Source of the DNA: Dechloromonas sp. Dech2017
GTDB lineage: Bacteria; Pseudomonadota; Gammaproteobacteria; Burkholderiales; Rhodocyclaceae
Assembly (NCBI GenBank): GCA_009469585.1
Contig: SSXW01000014.1
Span: 1 to 64,000 of the forward strand
Reading direction: 5' to 3'
Length of the DNA stretch: 64,000 nt
Position numbers and translations under genes: made by a program. Shown piece after piece: positions 24,213-33,642 of the stretch. Within the stretch, counting starts at the first letter, position 1; each line of letters starts with the position of its first letter. Below the pieces are notes generated by a model, which was not told where the DNA came from, searched no databases, and saw only the letters and a list, made by a program, of their open reading frames with translations.

Positions 24213-25793
24213 ATGGACAACAACTTCAACCTGGCCAGCGCCATCCATCGCCACAGCCTGAACACGCCGGACGCCGCGGCCGTGGTCAGCCAGGGCCGCA
24301 CGCTCAGCTATGGCGAACTGGCCAGCGAGGCCGGGCGCATCGCCCGCTGCCTGCAAGCGGCCGGCGCCACCGCCCGGGTGGACGGCCGGCTGCCGCGCAT
24401 CGGCATCCTCGCCTCGCGCAGCCTGGGCGCCTGCACCGCCCTGATCGGCGCCGCCTGGGCCGGCGCCACCTATGTCCCGCTCGGCCTCAAGCTGCCGGAA
24501 GAACGCCTACTCGCCCTGCTCGCCCAATGCCAGCTGTCGGCCATCATCACCGACGACGAAGGCGCCGCGCTGCTCAGCGAGCGCCTCCTCGACGCCGGCC
24601 CGGACACCGTCATCCACCTCGGCCGGCGCCCGGCCGTCGCCGACCGCCATGCCGTCAAGCTGCGCGCCCTGCCGCCGCCGGAAGCCGGCGCCGAGCGGCC
24701 CGCACCGGCCGCCGTCGCCGCCGACGACACCGCCTACATCATCTTCACCTCGGGCACCACCGGCCTGCCCAAGGGCGTCATGATCCCGGCCGGCGCCGCC
24801 CGCCACTACATCGCCATGATCACCGCCCACCTCGGCCTGCAGGCCGCCGACCGGGCTCTGGAAACCTGCGAGCTGGGTTTCGATTTCTCGGTGCACAACA
24901 TGTTCCCGACCTGGCAGGCCGGCGCTTCGCTGCACATCCTGCCCGCCACCCGGGTCATGAATGCCGTCAAGTTCGCCGCCGATTCCGGCCTGACTGTCTG
25001 GAACTCGGTACCCTCGCTGGCCGGCATGCTGCGCCAGATCAAGGCCCTTAAGCCGGCCAGCCTGGCCGGCCTGCGCCTCACCGTCTTCGGCGGCGAGCAG
25101 CTTCCGGCTGGCGTCGTCGCCGCCTGGCGGGAAGCGGCGCCGGACAGCGCCATCGTCAACCTCTACGGCCCGACCGAGGCGACCGTCTTCTGCCTGGCCC
25201 AGGGCGGCGAACTGCCGCTGACCCCGGGCCGCGACGTGGTCGCCATCGGCCGGCCGCTGCCCGGCAGCGAAGCCGCCGTCCTCGATCCGCAGGGCCGCCC
25301 GGTGGCCGACGGCACGCCCGGCGAGCTGGCCATCGCCGGCTGCCAGCTGGCCAGCGGCTACCTCGGCGCGCCCGAACTGAGCGCCGCCCGCTTCCCCGAC
25401 TACGACGGCCAGCGCTGGTACCTGACCGGCGACCTGGCCATCCGCGACGCTGCCGGCTCCTTCCATTGCCTGGGCCGCATCGACAACCAGATCAAGATCA
25501 ACGGCTATCGCGTCGAGCTGGAAGAAATCGACGCCCACCTGCGCATCGTCACCGGCGCCGATGTCGTCGGCTCGGTCGCCTGGCCCTGCGTGGACGGCAC
25601 GCCGCGCGGCATCGTCAGCGTCGTCGGCGCCCCGGCCGCCGACAGCGAGCAGATCATCGCCACGCTCAAGCAGCGCATTCCCGCCTACATGGTGCCGAGC
25701 CGGGTGATCGCCCGCGACAGCCTGCCCCTCAACCACAGCGGCAAGGTCGACCGCAAGGCCCTGCTCGCCTGGCTGGAGCGCGAGGCGGCATGA
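24213..25793 (+). CDS. DltA-like amino-acid adenylation enzyme
   Basis: This 526-aa AMP-forming ligase has the full core set: FTSGTTGLPKGV (178-189), NLYGPTEATV, YLTGDLA, GRIDNQIKINGYRVELEE and the catalytic Lys in NHSGKVDRKAL near the C-terminus. It contains FDFS (223-226). In adenylation domains an Asp at this place holds the alpha-amino group of the substrate, so the substrate is probably an amino acid, as in DltA, rather than a fatty acid. It overlaps the membrane-protein gene by 4 nt, and a carrier protein follows. TAGAAT at 24126-24131 may be its -10. It sits between bioA and bioF, which is unusual. Confidence 0.8.
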   Translation: MDNNFNLASAIHRHSLNTPDAAAVVSQGRTLSYGELASEAGRIARCLQAAGATARVDGRLPRIGILASRSLGACTALIGAAWAGATYVPLGLKLPEERLLALLAQCQLSAIITDDEGAALLSERLLDAGPDTVIHLGRRPAVADRHAVKLRALPPPEAGAERPAPAAVAADDTAYIIFTSGTTGLPKGVMIPAGAARHYIAMITAHLGLQAADRALETCELGFDFSVHNMFPTWQAGASLHILPATRVMNAVKFAADSGLTVWNSVPSLAGMLRQIKALKPASLAGLRLTVFGGEQLPAGVVAAWREAAPDSAIVNLYGPTEATVFCLAQGGELPLTPGRDVVAIGRPLPGSEAAVLDPQGRPVADGTPGELAIAGCQLASGYLGAPELSAARFPDYDGQRWYLTGDLAIRDAAGSFHCLGRIDNQIKINGYRVELEEIDAHLRIVTGADVVGSVAWPCVDGTPRGIVSVVGAPAADSEQIIATLKQRIPAYMVPSRVIARDSLPLNHSGKVDRKALLAWLEREAA

Positions 25794-27271
25794 GCGCCGC
25801 ATCGACCCTGGCCTCCCCCGGCCGGGCCGGGCCGCGCCGTACGCTGCGCGACTGGCTGGCCATCGACCAGCGGCCTTCCGTCGTCGCCTTCGCCCAGAGC
25901 GGAGTTGGCCGAGCCCTGATTTTCGCCATCGGCCTGGTCGCCGTCGGCCGCTATTTCGCCCCCTGGGCGACCTGGCTGGCGGTCGGCGCGGCGCTCGCCG
26001 CCGCCTATCTACCCGGCTACCGCCACCCCGTGCTGTTCGCCGCCACCTGGCTGGCCGCCCTGGTCGAGACGGCGACGTCGGGCAACGACTTCGCCGAGCA
26101 CATCGGCCTGGTCATCGCCCAGGAAGGTCTCGGCGAGCTGTCGGCCGTCGGCCTGGCCATCGCCGCCCTGCTCGTCGTCATGGCCGGCAGCAGCCGCCTG
26201 CTCGACCATGTCCGCCGCCACCCCAAGTCGCTGGTCGCCCGCCGCCCGGTGCTCGCCATGCTGGCCCTGGAAGCCGTGCTGGCCGGGTTGAGCCTGGCCG
26301 ACGTCATGGCCGGACTGCCGCTCGTGCTGATCTGGTCGCTGCTCGTCGTCCTCACCCCCTTCGTCTGGTTCCTGCCCTACGCCATCATCGACCAGCGGGC
26401 CGCCGCCAGTCCGTCGCCGGTGCTGCAGATGGCCGCCCTCCGCCCCTTCTGGAGCCCGACCTACCTGCCCTTCGGCAAGGGCGCCGCCTTCCTGCAGAAG
26501 TTCCAGGCCAAGAATGCCGACGAACTGGCCGTCACCCAGCTCAAGGGCGTCAAGCTGCTCGTCTGGTCGAACCTCCTGCTCGCCATCCAGGGCGGGCTGG
26601 GCTGGCTGCTGGCCGAGCGCCTGGGGACGCCGTCGGTGGCCCGCACGGTGGACGCCTTCCTGCAGGGCCAGCCCTATCCGCTGCTCACCAGCTGGACGGC
26701 GCTGGCCTGGTCGACCGCCCGCTTCGCGCTGCAGATCGCCATCTGGGCCCACCTCTTCATCGGCCTCGCCCGCCTGGCCGGCTACCGCCTGCCGCGCGGC
26801 GCGTGGCGGCCGCTCGAATCGCGCACGCTGATGGATTATTTCAACCGCTTCCACTACTACTTCAAGGAAGTCCTGGTCGATTTCTTCTTCATCCCGACCT
26901 TCTTCAAGGTTTTCCGCCAGCACCCGCGGCTGCGCATGTTCTTCGCCACCTTCATGGCCGCCGCCGTCGGCAACGCCCTGTGGCATTTCGTCCGCGACAT
27001 CGACCTGATCGCCCGCGTCGGTCTGGCGTCTGCCGTCGGAACCTACACCAGCTACCTGTTCTACTGCGTCGTCCTGGCCACCGGCGTCGGCCTGTCGCAG
27101 ATCCGTGCCGGCCAGGGCATCCGGCCGCCGGACACGCTGGCCGGCCGGCTCTATTCATTCGTTTTCGTCTGGTCCTTCGTTGTCTGCCTGCACCTGTTCA
27201 GCGACGGGTCGCTGCAGCACGGGCTGGGCGAGCGGCTGGCCTTCCTGGCCAGCCTTTTTGGAGTCATCTGA
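25790..27271 (+). CDS. MBOAT-like multi-span membrane protein
   Basis: This 493-aa integral membrane protein has about ten hydrophobic spans. Two segments recall DltB and other MBOAT acyltransferases: FNRFHYYFKEVLVDFFF (His355) in place of the RWH motif, and NALWHFVRD (His399) in place of the catalytic LWH. It may therefore pass an acyl or aminoacyl group from the carrier protein across the membrane. It is coupled to the adenylation gene (ATGA) and to the carrier gene (TGATG). MBOAT membership is inferred from short motifs and context; a transporter of another type is not excluded. Confidence 0.6.
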   Translation: MSAASTLASPGRAGPRRTLRDWLAIDQRPSVVAFAQSGVGRALIFAIGLVAVGRYFAPWATWLAVGAALAAAYLPGYRHPVLFAATWLAALVETATSGNDFAEHIGLVIAQEGLGELSAVGLAIAALLVVMAGSSRLLDHVRRHPKSLVARRPVLAMLALEAVLAGLSLADVMAGLPLVLIWSLLVVLTPFVWFLPYAIIDQRAAASPSPVLQMAALRPFWSPTYLPFGKGAAFLQKFQAKNADELAVTQLKGVKLLVWSNLLLAIQGGLGWLLAERLGTPSVARTVDAFLQGQPYPLLTSWTALAWSTARFALQIAIWAHLFIGLARLAGYRLPRGAWRPLESRTLMDYFNRFHYYFKEVLVDFFFIPTFFKVFRQHPRLRMFFATFMAAAVGNALWHFVRDIDLIARVGLASAVGTYTSYLFYCVVLATGVGLSQIRAGQGIRPPDTLAGRLYSFVFVWSFVVCLHLFSDGSLQHGLGERLAFLASLFGVI

Positions 27272-27519
27272 TGCAACTCGAAGAAAAACAGAAACTGCGC
27301 GAATTCCTGGCCGAGGCGCTGGTCAAGCACGGCGACCGCAACCCGCTGGCCGACGACGACCTGCTGTTCACCAGCGGCCGCCTCGATTCCTTCTCGACCA
27401 TGAACCTGGTGATGTTCCTCGAAGAGCAGTTCGCCATCGATTTTTCCGACTTCGAATTCGACGTCGGCGCCATCGACTCGGTCAATCTCGTCGCCGCCTT
27501 CGTCGACGCCCAGCGCTAG
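27271..27519 (+). CDS. Acyl/aminoacyl carrier protein (DltC-like)
   Basis: This 82-aa acidic helical protein has the carrier-protein fold pattern with the phosphopantetheine attachment Ser in GRLDSFSTMNLVMFLEEQF, where DSF replaces the usual DSL. GGAG lies 7 nt before the ATG, which overlaps the preceding stop. With the adenylation enzyme and the MBOAT-like protein it forms a compact DltABC-like trio. It would receive an activated amino acid as a thioester. Confidence 0.85.
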   Translation: MQLEEKQKLREFLAEALVKHGDRNPLADDDLLFTSGRLDSFSTMNLVMFLEEQFAIDFSDFEFDVGAIDSVNLVAAFVDAQR

Positions 27520-27606
27520 GCCGGCCGCCGCGCGCGGCGAGACAAGAGGGCGGCAAACGCGCTACGCTTGCCGGCCCGATCGCCGACCGCCCCGCACCCA
27601 CGCACC

Positions 27607-28782
27607 ATGAACGCATCCCGCCTGACCGAGTCGCTTGCCGCCGAGTTGCAGGACATCGCCGCCGCCGGCCTGAGCCGCCGCCGCCGCGTGCTGGAATCGC
27701 CCTGCGGCCGGATCGCCACGGTCGACGGCAAAAATGTGCTGAATTTCGCTGCCAACGACTACCTCGGGCTGGCCGGAAATAGCCAGATCGCCCGGGCCCT
27801 GGCCGATGGCGCCTTGCAGTGGGGGGCCGGCAGCGGCGCCTCGCACCTGGTCAGCGGCCACCTGGCGCCGCACGAAGCGCTGGAAACGGAGATCGCCGCC
27901 TTCACCGGCTTCGCCCGCGCCCTGACTTTCTCGACCGGCTACCTGGCCAACCTGGCGGTGACGCCGACCCTGGCCGGGCGCGGCGCCGCGGTGTTCGCCG
28001 ACAAGCTCAACCACGCCTCGCTGATCGACGCCATGCAGCTGGCCAAGGCCAACGGCGCCGATGTCCACCGCTACCCGCACAACGACGTGGCAGCGCTGGA
28101 GAAAATGCTGGCGGCGAGCGATGCGCCGACCAAGCTGATCGTCACCGACGCCGTGTTCAGCATGGATGGCGACCTCGCCCCGCTGCCGCTGCTCTTCGCC
28201 CTGGCCGAGCGTTACGACGCCTGGCTGGTCATCGACGACGCGCACGGCTTCGGCGTGCTCGGCCCGCACGGCCGGGGCAGCCTGGCCCACTTCAACCTGC
28301 CGGCCGCCCCGCGCATCGTGCTGATGGGCACGCTGGGCAAGGCGGCCGGGGTCGGCGGCGCCTTCGTCGCCGGCTCGGCGACGGCCATCGACTACCTGCT
28401 GCAGAAAGGCCGCAGCTACATCTTCACCACCGCCGCGCCGCCGGCCATTGCCTGCGCGCTGTCGGAAAGCCTGCGCCAGATTGCCGCCGGCGACGCCCTG
28501 CGGGCCACGCTGATGGCCCGCCTCGGCCAACTGCGCGACGGGTTGGCCGGCCTGCCGCTCAAGCTGCTGCCGTCGCCGACCGCCATCCAGCCGCTGATCG
28601 TCGGCGACAACGCGGCCGCCGTCGCCCTGTCGCAGGCGCTGTGGCAACGCGACCTGTGGGTGCCGGCCATCCGCCCGCCGACGGTGCCCAAGGGCACGGC
28701 GCGCCTGCGCATTTCCGTTTCGGCCGCCCACACCGAGGCCGACATCGCCCAACTGACCGCCGCCCTCAAGGAACTGGCATGA
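27607..28782 (+). CDS. bioF: 8-amino-7-oxononanoate synthase
   Basis: This 391-aa PLP enzyme condenses pimeloyl-ACP with L-alanine to form KAPA. It shows NFAANDYLGLAGN, GSGASHLVSGH, FSTGYLANLAV, DDAHGFGVLG and the region of the PLP Lys in LMGTLGKAAGVGGAFV. The ATG at 27607 gives the normal N-terminus. Its stop overlaps bioH by 4 nt. A copy of the dispersed GGTCGACGGCAAAAA repeat overlaps codons for TVDGKN (27718-27748). Confidence 0.95.
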   Translation: MNASRLTESLAAELQDIAAAGLSRRRRVLESPCGRIATVDGKNVLNFAANDYLGLAGNSQIARALADGALQWGAGSGASHLVSGHLAPHEALETEIAAFTGFARALTFSTGYLANLAVTPTLAGRGAAVFADKLNHASLIDAMQLAKANGADVHRYPHNDVAALEKMLAASDAPTKLIVTDAVFSMDGDLAPLPLLFALAERYDAWLVIDDAHGFGVLGPHGRGSLAHFNLPAAPRIVLMGTLGKAAGVGGAFVAGSATAIDYLLQKGRSYIFTTAAPPAIACALSESLRQIAAGDALRATLMARLGQLRDGLAGLPLKLLPSPTAIQPLIVGDNAAAVALSQALWQRDLWVPAIRPPTVPKGTARLRISVSAAHTEADIAQLTAALKELA

Positions 28783-29492
28783 ACGCTCCCCTCGTCTTCC
28801 TCCCCGGCTGGTGCCTGGGCCGCGGCCCGCTGACTGCTGCGGTCGACGGCAAAAACGGCCAAATTTTCGATTTGCCCGGCTACGGCGCGGCGCCGTTGAT
28901 CGCCGACTTTGACGCCGCCGCCGACGACATCGCCGGCCGCCTGCCGGCCGGCTGCACGCTGGCCGGCTGGTCGCTCGGCGCCCAGCTGGCGCTGGCCGTC
29001 GCCGCCCGCCACCCGGACCAGGTCGGCAAGCTGGTGCTGGTCGCCGGCACCGCCTCCTTCGTCCAGCGCGACGGCTGGCCGCAGGCCATGGCGCCGGCCA
29101 TGCTGGCCGAATTCGCCGCCGGCGTCGCTGCTGACATCGAAGCCATGCTGCCGCGCTTCGTCGGCGGCTTCAACCGCGGCGATGCCCGGGCCAAGGCGGT
29201 CACTGCCGAACTGTTGCAGCTGGCCGACCCGCGCCCGGCCGGCGAGACGCTGGCCGCCGGCCTGGCCTGGCTGCGCGACGTCGACCTGCGCCCGCAGGCG
29301 CCGCGGGTCCGGGCGCCCACCCTGCTCATCCACGGCGCCGCCGACCCGCTGATGCCGCTGGCCGGTGCCCAGGCGCTGGCCGCCCTGATTCCCGGCGCCC
29401 GCCTGGAAATCATGGCCGATTGCGCGCACGCCCCCTTCATTTCGCAGCCGGCCGCTTTCAGCGCGCTGGTCGACGCCTTCCGCAATGACTGA
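28779..29492 (+). CDS. bioH: Pimeloyl-ACP methyl ester esterase
   Basis: This 237-aa alpha/beta hydrolase removes the methyl group from pimeloyl-ACP methyl ester, ending fatty-acid-like elongation for biotin. It has the oxyanion segment LPGWCLG, the nucleophile Ser in GWSLG, the Asp in HGAADPLMP and the catalytic His in CAHAPF. It overlaps bioF by 4 nt and bioC by 8 nt. A copy of the dispersed repeat (28836-28874) is read as AVDGKNGQIFDL. Confidence 0.9.
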   Translation: MNAPLVFLPGWCLGRGPLTAAVDGKNGQIFDLPGYGAAPLIADFDAAADDIAGRLPAGCTLAGWSLGAQLALAVAARHPDQVGKLVLVAGTASFVQRDGWPQAMAPAMLAEFAAGVAADIEAMLPRFVGGFNRGDARAKAVTAELLQLADPRPAGETLAAGLAWLRDVDLRPQAPRVRAPTLLIHGAADPLMPLAGAQALAALIPGARLEIMADCAHAPFISQPAAFSALVDAFRND

Positions 29493-30273
29493 AGACCGGC
29501 CCGAGGCGGAGCACGGCAAGCCGTCCAAGGCCCGCATCCGACTATCCTTCGAGCGCGCCGCGCCGGGCTACGACAGCGCCGCCGCCGTCCAGCGCCAAAT
29601 TTGCGCCGAGCTGGCCGGCGGCCTGCCGGCCATGGCGGTGCAGCGCCTGCTCGACGCCGGCTGCGGCACCGGCCACGCCCAGGCCGCGCTGCACGCCCGC
29701 TACCCCGATGCCCAGGCCATCGCCCTCGACCTGTCGCCGGCCATGCTCGGCCAGATCGGCGCCCCCTGCTGCCGCCTGGGCGGCGACCTCGAACACCTGC
29801 CGCTGGCCGACGCCAGCCTCGATCTCTACTGGTCCAGCCTGGCCGTGCAGTGGTGCGACCTCGCCGCCGCCCTCGGCGAAGCCCGCCGGACCTTGCGCCC
29901 CGGCGGCTGGCTGGCCCTGGCCAGCCTCGGCCCGGCCACCTTCGGCGAACTGCGCCACGCCTTCGCCGGCGTCGACCGCTACCGCCACACCCTGGGCTTC
30001 CACGGCGTCGACGACGTCCGCCGGATCGCCATCGCAGCCGGTCTGACCGTGCGCCACATCGAAAGCCGCCCGATCACCGCCCACTACGCCGACTTCAAGA
30101 CCCTGCTGCGCGCCGTCAAGGCGATCGGCGCCAACCAGCTGGGAGAAGGCCGGCGCAGCGGGCTGATGAGCCGCGGCGTCTTCCTGCGTGCCGAAGCCGC
30201 CATCGAAACGCTGCGCGGGCGGCAAGGCCTGCCGCTGACCTACGACGTCATCATCCTCCACGCCACGCCATGA
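29485..30273 (+). CDS. bioC: Malonyl-ACP O-methyltransferase
   Basis: This 262-aa SAM-dependent enzyme methylates malonyl-ACP to start pimeloyl synthesis. It begins with the family signature of a basic segment followed by SFERAAPGYDSAAAVQ, then LLDAGCGTGHAQ, ALDLSPAML, a WSSLAVQWC stretch and RPGGWLALAS. It overlaps bioH (8 nt) and bioD (4 nt), so the bio genes are translated in a chain. Confidence 0.92.
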   Translation: MTEDRPEAEHGKPSKARIRLSFERAAPGYDSAAAVQRQICAELAGGLPAMAVQRLLDAGCGTGHAQAALHARYPDAQAIALDLSPAMLGQIGAPCCRLGGDLEHLPLADASLDLYWSSLAVQWCDLAAALGEARRTLRPGGWLALASLGPATFGELRHAFAGVDRYRHTLGFHGVDDVRRIAIAAGLTVRHIESRPITAHYADFKTLLRAVKAIGANQLGEGRRSGLMSRGVFLRAEAAIETLRGRQGLPLTYDVIILHATP

Positions 30274-30935
30274 GCCTCGCCTACTTCCTGACCGGCACCG
30301 ACACCGAGATCGGCAAGACCTTCGTCACCTGCGCCCTGCTCCACCGCGCCACGCTCGACGGCTGGCGCGCCGTCGGCCTCAAGCCGGTGGCGGCCGGCAC
30401 CGACGCCGCCGGGCTCAACGACGATGTCGAAGCCATCCGCGCCGCCAGCAACGTGCTGCTGCCGCGCCAGGTCACCAACCCCTATTGCTTCGCCCCGGCC
30501 ATCGCCCCCCACCTCGCCGCCGCCGAGGCCGGCGTCGTCATCGATTTCGCCACCATCCGGGCGAGCTGCGACACGGCAAGACAGCAGGCCGACCGGGTCA
30601 TCGTCGAAGGCGCCGGTGGATTTTGCGTGCCTTTCGGCGTCGACCGCAGCAGTGCCGACCTCGCCGTCGAACTCGGCCTGCCGGTCATCCTCGTCGTCGG
30701 CATGCGCCTGGGCTGCCTCAACCACGCCCTGCTCACCGCTGAAGCCATCACCGGCCGCGGCCTGCAGTTGGCCGGCTGGGTGGCCAACCGCATCGATCCC
30801 GGGATGGCGCGTTTCGAAGAGAATCTGGCGACGCTGCAGGCCCTGCTGCCGGCTCCGCTGCTCGGCAGCCTGCCCTACGACCCGGCCGGCGGCCCGGCGG
30901 CAGCCGCCGCCTGCCTGCGCCTGCCCGCGGCCTAA
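30270..30935 (+). CDS. bioD: Dethiobiotin synthetase
   Basis: This 221-aa ATP-dependent enzyme closes the ureido ring of dethiobiotin using DAPA and CO2. The P-loop GTDTEIGKTFV, the substrate region GLKPVAAG and IVEGAGGFCVPF are all typical. It overlaps bioC by 4 nt. Its stop overlaps the convergent Hpt gene by 3 nt. No bioB is present in this window. Confidence 0.93.
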   Translation: MSLAYFLTGTDTEIGKTFVTCALLHRATLDGWRAVGLKPVAAGTDAAGLNDDVEAIRAASNVLLPRQVTNPYCFAPAIAPHLAAAEAGVVIDFATIRASCDTARQQADRVIVEGAGGFCVPFGVDRSSADLAVELGLPVILVVGMRLGCLNHALLTAEAITGRGLQLAGWVANRIDPGMARFEENLATLQALLPAPLLGSLPYDPAGGPAAAAACLRLPAA

Positions 30936-31315
30936 GCGCCGAGAGCCGCCGCCACTTGGCGCAGGCGGGCCTGCAGGCAGGCCACCGCCTCGGCCAGGCC
31001 GGCCACCCGCCCCGCCTTGGCCTGGCCTTCCAGCCAGAAGGCATGGGCCGCCCCGGCCTCGTCCGAGAACATGGCGAGCAGGCCCTTGACGGTGTGCGCC
31101 TCGCGGCTGAGGGCGACCGCGTCGCCGGCCTCCAGGGCAGCGGCCAGCGCCGCACAGTTGTCATGCACGTCGTGCACGAACATGTCGACCATGACCTGGT
31201 AGATTTCCTCGTCCTCGCCCAGGCGAGCCAGGATCGATCGGCGGTCAAGGACGAAGGGAGTGGACAGGCCGTGGTCGGCCGGGTCGGGGCAGCGGGAAGC
31301 TTCCATCGCGGCCAT
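30932..31315 (-). CDS. Hpt-domain phosphotransfer protein
   Basis: This 127-aa protein is a stand-alone histidine phosphotransfer domain. The phosphorylated His is His74 in [13 protein letters not shown]. It starts at an ATGA overlap with the HD-GYP regulator gene, so the pair very likely works in one phosphorelay, passing phosphate between a hybrid kinase and the regulator receiver. The hybrid kinase at 43-45.7 kb lacks its own Hpt domain and is a conceivable partner, but that is speculation. Confidence 0.85.
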   Translation of the reverse strand: MAAMEASRCPDPADHGLSTPFVLDRRSILARLGEDEEIYQVMVDMFVHDVHDNCAALAAALEAGDAVALSREAHTVKGLLAMFSDEAGAAHAFWLEGQAKAGRVAGLAEAVACLQARLRQVAAALGA

Positions 31316-32367
31316 CAGAGCGGCGGAACCTCTTCGTCACGGAAGCGCTGGCGGATTTCCAGCACCTGCTCCCAGCCAGCGAGCAGCGATTCGACGCACA
31401 GCGGGTCGAAATGCTTACCCCGCCCGTCCTCGAGGTAGCGACAGGCGTCGTCCAGCGACCAGGCGCGCTTGTACGGGCGCTCGGAAGTCAGCGCATCGAA
31501 CACGTCGGCAACGGCGACAATACGCCCGAACAAGGGAATCTGCCCGCCCTTCAGGCCGTTCGGGTAGCCGCTGCCGTCGTATTTCTCGTGGTGCGAGATG
31601 GCGACCAGGGCGCCCGCCCGCATGATTTCCGAGCGGCTGTCCTTGAGCAGTTCGTGGCCGAGCCGGGCGTGGCCTTTCATGACCTCCATCTCTTCCGGCG
31701 TCAGGCGGCCCGGCTTGAGCAGGATGTAGTCGGGAATGCCGATCTTGCCGACGTCGTGCATCGGTGCCGCCTCGAGGATCAGTTGCTGCGTTTCCGGCGG
31801 CAGGTCGAGGCCGCCGGCGATGATCCGCGAGTAGTGGGCCATGCGCTGGATGTGGGGGCCGGTCTCCGGGTCGCGGAACTCGGCTGCCCGCGAAATGCGG
31901 AAAATCAGTTCCTTCTCGCGTTCGCGGATTTCGGCGGTACGCTCGTCGACCAGGGCCGACAGGTGCTCGGCGCGGTCGGCCAGGAACTTCTGGCCGGTGC
32001 GCAGCGACAGCATGTTGCGGGCCCGCGCCGAAAACTCGACGCGATCGATCGGCTTGGTCAGGAAATCGTTGGCGCCGCCGAGCAGCGCCTCGTAGCGGAC
32101 ATCCTTCTGGTCGTTGGCGGTGATCATCAGCACCGGGATCTCGTTGCGCCCGTGCAGGGCGCGAAAGGCGGCGATGAAGCGCAGCCCGTCCATGTCCGGC
32201 ATCATGTAATCGACGATGACCAGGTCGGGCACGTTACCCCGGCACCATTCCAGCGCGTCGAGCGGCTTGTCGAAGAGAACCGGCGAGCATTCGCCGAGTT
32301 TCAGGACGAGTGCCTTGATCAGGGTCAGGTTGATGTCGCTGTCATCAACGATGAGAACGCTATGCAT
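31315..32367 (-). CDS. Response regulator with HD-GYP phosphodiesterase
   Basis: This 350-aa protein has an N-terminal receiver (VLIVDDS, phospho-Asp53 in [10 protein letters not shown], Lys105) and a coiled linker. The HD-GYP domain follows, with [11 protein letters not shown] (HD at 204-205), [14 protein letters not shown] (259-272) and [16 protein letters not shown]. It should degrade cyclic di-GMP when phosphorylated. The ATG at 32367 gives the typical receiver start; AGGAG lies close upstream. It is divergent from yciB and followed by the coupled Hpt gene. Confidence 0.92.
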   Translation of the reverse strand: MHSVLIVDDSDINLTLIKALVLKLGECSPVLFDKPLDALEWCRGNVPDLVIVDYMMPDMDGLRFIAAFRALHGRNEIPVLMITANDQKDVRYEALLGGANDFLTKPIDRVEFSARARNMLSLRTGQKFLADRAEHLSALVDERTAEIREREKELIFRISRAAEFRDPETGPHIQRMAHYSRIIAGGLDLPPETQQLILEAAPMHDVGKIGIPDYILLKPGRLTPEEMEVMKGHARLGHELLKDSRSEIMRAGALVAISHHEKYDGSGYPNGLKGGQIPLFGRIVAVADVFDALTSERPYKRAWSLDDACRYLEDGRGKHFDPLCVESLLAGWEQVLEIRQRFRDEEVPPL

Positions 32368-32405
32368 GGACTCCTCGGCTTGCGGAACGGGGCTTGCTCC
32401 GAGTA

Positions 32406-32411
32406 TATAAT
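32406..32411 (+). promoter_or_regulatory. -10 box just upstream of yciB
   Basis: TATAAT ends 8 nt before the yciB ATG with no ribosome-binding site in between, so the message is probably leaderless. The same arrangement is seen at the PIN gene. Confidence 0.5.
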
Positions 32412-32419
32412 GCTCCGCC

Positions 32420-33028
32420 ATGAAACTACTCTTCGACCTATTTCCTGTCATCCTGTTTTTCGCCGCCTTCAAGTACGCCGAAAAGAATCCGCAACTGGCG
32501 GCCGACTGGATGGGCGCCCTGCTCGGTGCAGCGACGGTAGACCCCAAGATCGCTCCCATCCTGCTCGCCACCGTCGTCGTCATCGTCGCCACCATCGTCC
32601 AGATCGCCTGGGTGCATTTCCGGCATGGCAAGGTGGACAAGATGCTCTGGGTCAGCCTGGTGCTCGTCGTCGTCTTCGGCGGCATGACCCTGGCCTTCCA
32701 GAACGAGGCCTTCATCAAGTGGAAGCCGACCATCCTCTACTGGGTGTTCGGGGCCAGCATGGCGTTCAGTGGACTGGTGCTCAAGAAGAACGCCATCAAG
32801 GCCATGCTCGGCGAGCAACTGAACCTGCCCGAAGCAGTCTGGGAGCGGGTCAACCTGGCCTGGATCGCCTTCTTTGTTGCGATGGGCGCCCTCAACCTGT
32901 TCGTCGCCTTCAATTTTTCGACCGACGCCTGGGTCAATTTCAAACTGTTCGGCGGCATGGGCCTGATGTTCGCCTTCGTGCTCGGCCAGGGCATGATGCT
33001 GTCGAAATACATCGAGGAAGACAAATAA
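32420..33028 (+). CDS. yciB: Inner-membrane septation protein A (YciB)
   Basis: This 202-aa protein has five hydrophobic spans and the family start [16 protein letters not shown], followed by a KWKPTILYW segment and the C-terminal [10 protein letters not shown]. YciB proteins act in envelope integrity and division at the inner membrane. The stop overlaps the yciI ATG by 1 nt, so yciB, yciI and the bolA-like gene form one transcript. Confidence 0.92.
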   Translation: MKLLFDLFPVILFFAAFKYAEKNPQLAADWMGALLGAATVDPKIAPILLATVVVIVATIVQIAWVHFRHGKVDKMLWVSLVLVVVFGGMTLAFQNEAFIKWKPTILYWVFGASMAFSGLVLKKNAIKAMLGEQLNLPEAVWERVNLAWIAFFVAMGALNLFVAFNFSTDAWVNFKLFGGMGLMFAFVLGQGMMLSKYIEEDK

Positions 33029-33330
33029 TGCTCTACATCATCAACGGAGAAGATTTCGCCGGCACGCTCGACAAGCGCCTGGCCGCCCGCCCGGCCCACG
33101 TCGAGCGCCTGCTCGCCCTGCAGGCCGAAGGCCGCCTGATCCTGGCCGGCCCCTGCCCGGCCATCGATTCACCCGACCCCGGCCCGGCCGGGTTCACGGG
33201 CAGCCTCATCGTCGCCGAATTCGCTTCCCTGGCCGAGGCCAGGGCCTGGGCCGATGCCGACCCCTACATCGCAGCCGGCGTCTATCAAAAGGTCAGCGTC
33301 AAGCCGTTCAAGAAGGCCTTGCCGGCGTGA
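33028..33330 (+). CDS. yciI: YciI family protein
   Basis: This 100-aa protein starts [14 protein letters not shown] and has the conserved [11 protein letters not shown]is region and [10 protein letters not shown]. YciI proteins are small ferredoxin-fold, dehydrochlorinase-like proteins with a His-Asp pair; the cellular substrate is unknown. Placement after yciB is conserved in many proteobacteria. Confidence 0.9.
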   Translation: MLYIINGEDFAGTLDKRLAARPAHVERLLALQAEGRLILAGPCPAIDSPDPGPAGFTGSLIVAEFASLAEARAWADADPYIAAGVYQKVSVKPFKKALPA

Positions 33331-33596
33331 GCGCCGAAACCGTCGAACTGCTGCGCCAGCGCCTGGCCGTCCTCGCTCCCGAAGCGCTCGCCATCGAGGA
33401 CGACTCGCACCGCCATGCCGGCCATGCCGGAGCCCGCCAGGGCGGCGGCCATTACCGACTGGAGATCGTCGCCACTGCCTTTACCGGGAAAACCACCATG
33501 GCCCGCCACCGCATGATTTATGATGCGGCGGGCGACCTGATGCGCGGCCCCATCCATGCACTCAGCATCGTCGCCAGATTTCCCGGCGAAGTATAA
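33327..33596 (+). CDS. BolA family protein
   Basis: This 89-aa protein matches BolA/IbaG: an alpha/beta fold with [12 protein letters not shown] near residues 24-35, [11 protein letters not shown], and [13 protein letters not shown]...PIHALSI. Members bind [2Fe-2S] clusters with monothiol glutaredoxins or act as regulators. The GTG start overlaps the yciI stop by 3 nt. Confidence 0.88.
   Translation: MSAETVELLRQRLAVLAPEALAIEDDSHRHAGHAGARQGGGHYRLEIVATAFTGKTTMARHRMIYDAAGDLMRGPIHALSIVARFPGEV
33590..33595 (+). promoter_or_regulatory. -10 box for the parvulin gene
   Basis: TATAAT at the very end of the bolA-like gene lies about 47 nt before the ATG of the isomerase gene. The leader between them contains AAGGATAG as a ribosome-binding site. 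No strong -35 is apparent. Confidence 0.45.
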
Positions 33597-33642
33597 TTCC
33601 CTGTCGTTTCACCTATCGTTCCCCACACCCAAGGATAGATAC

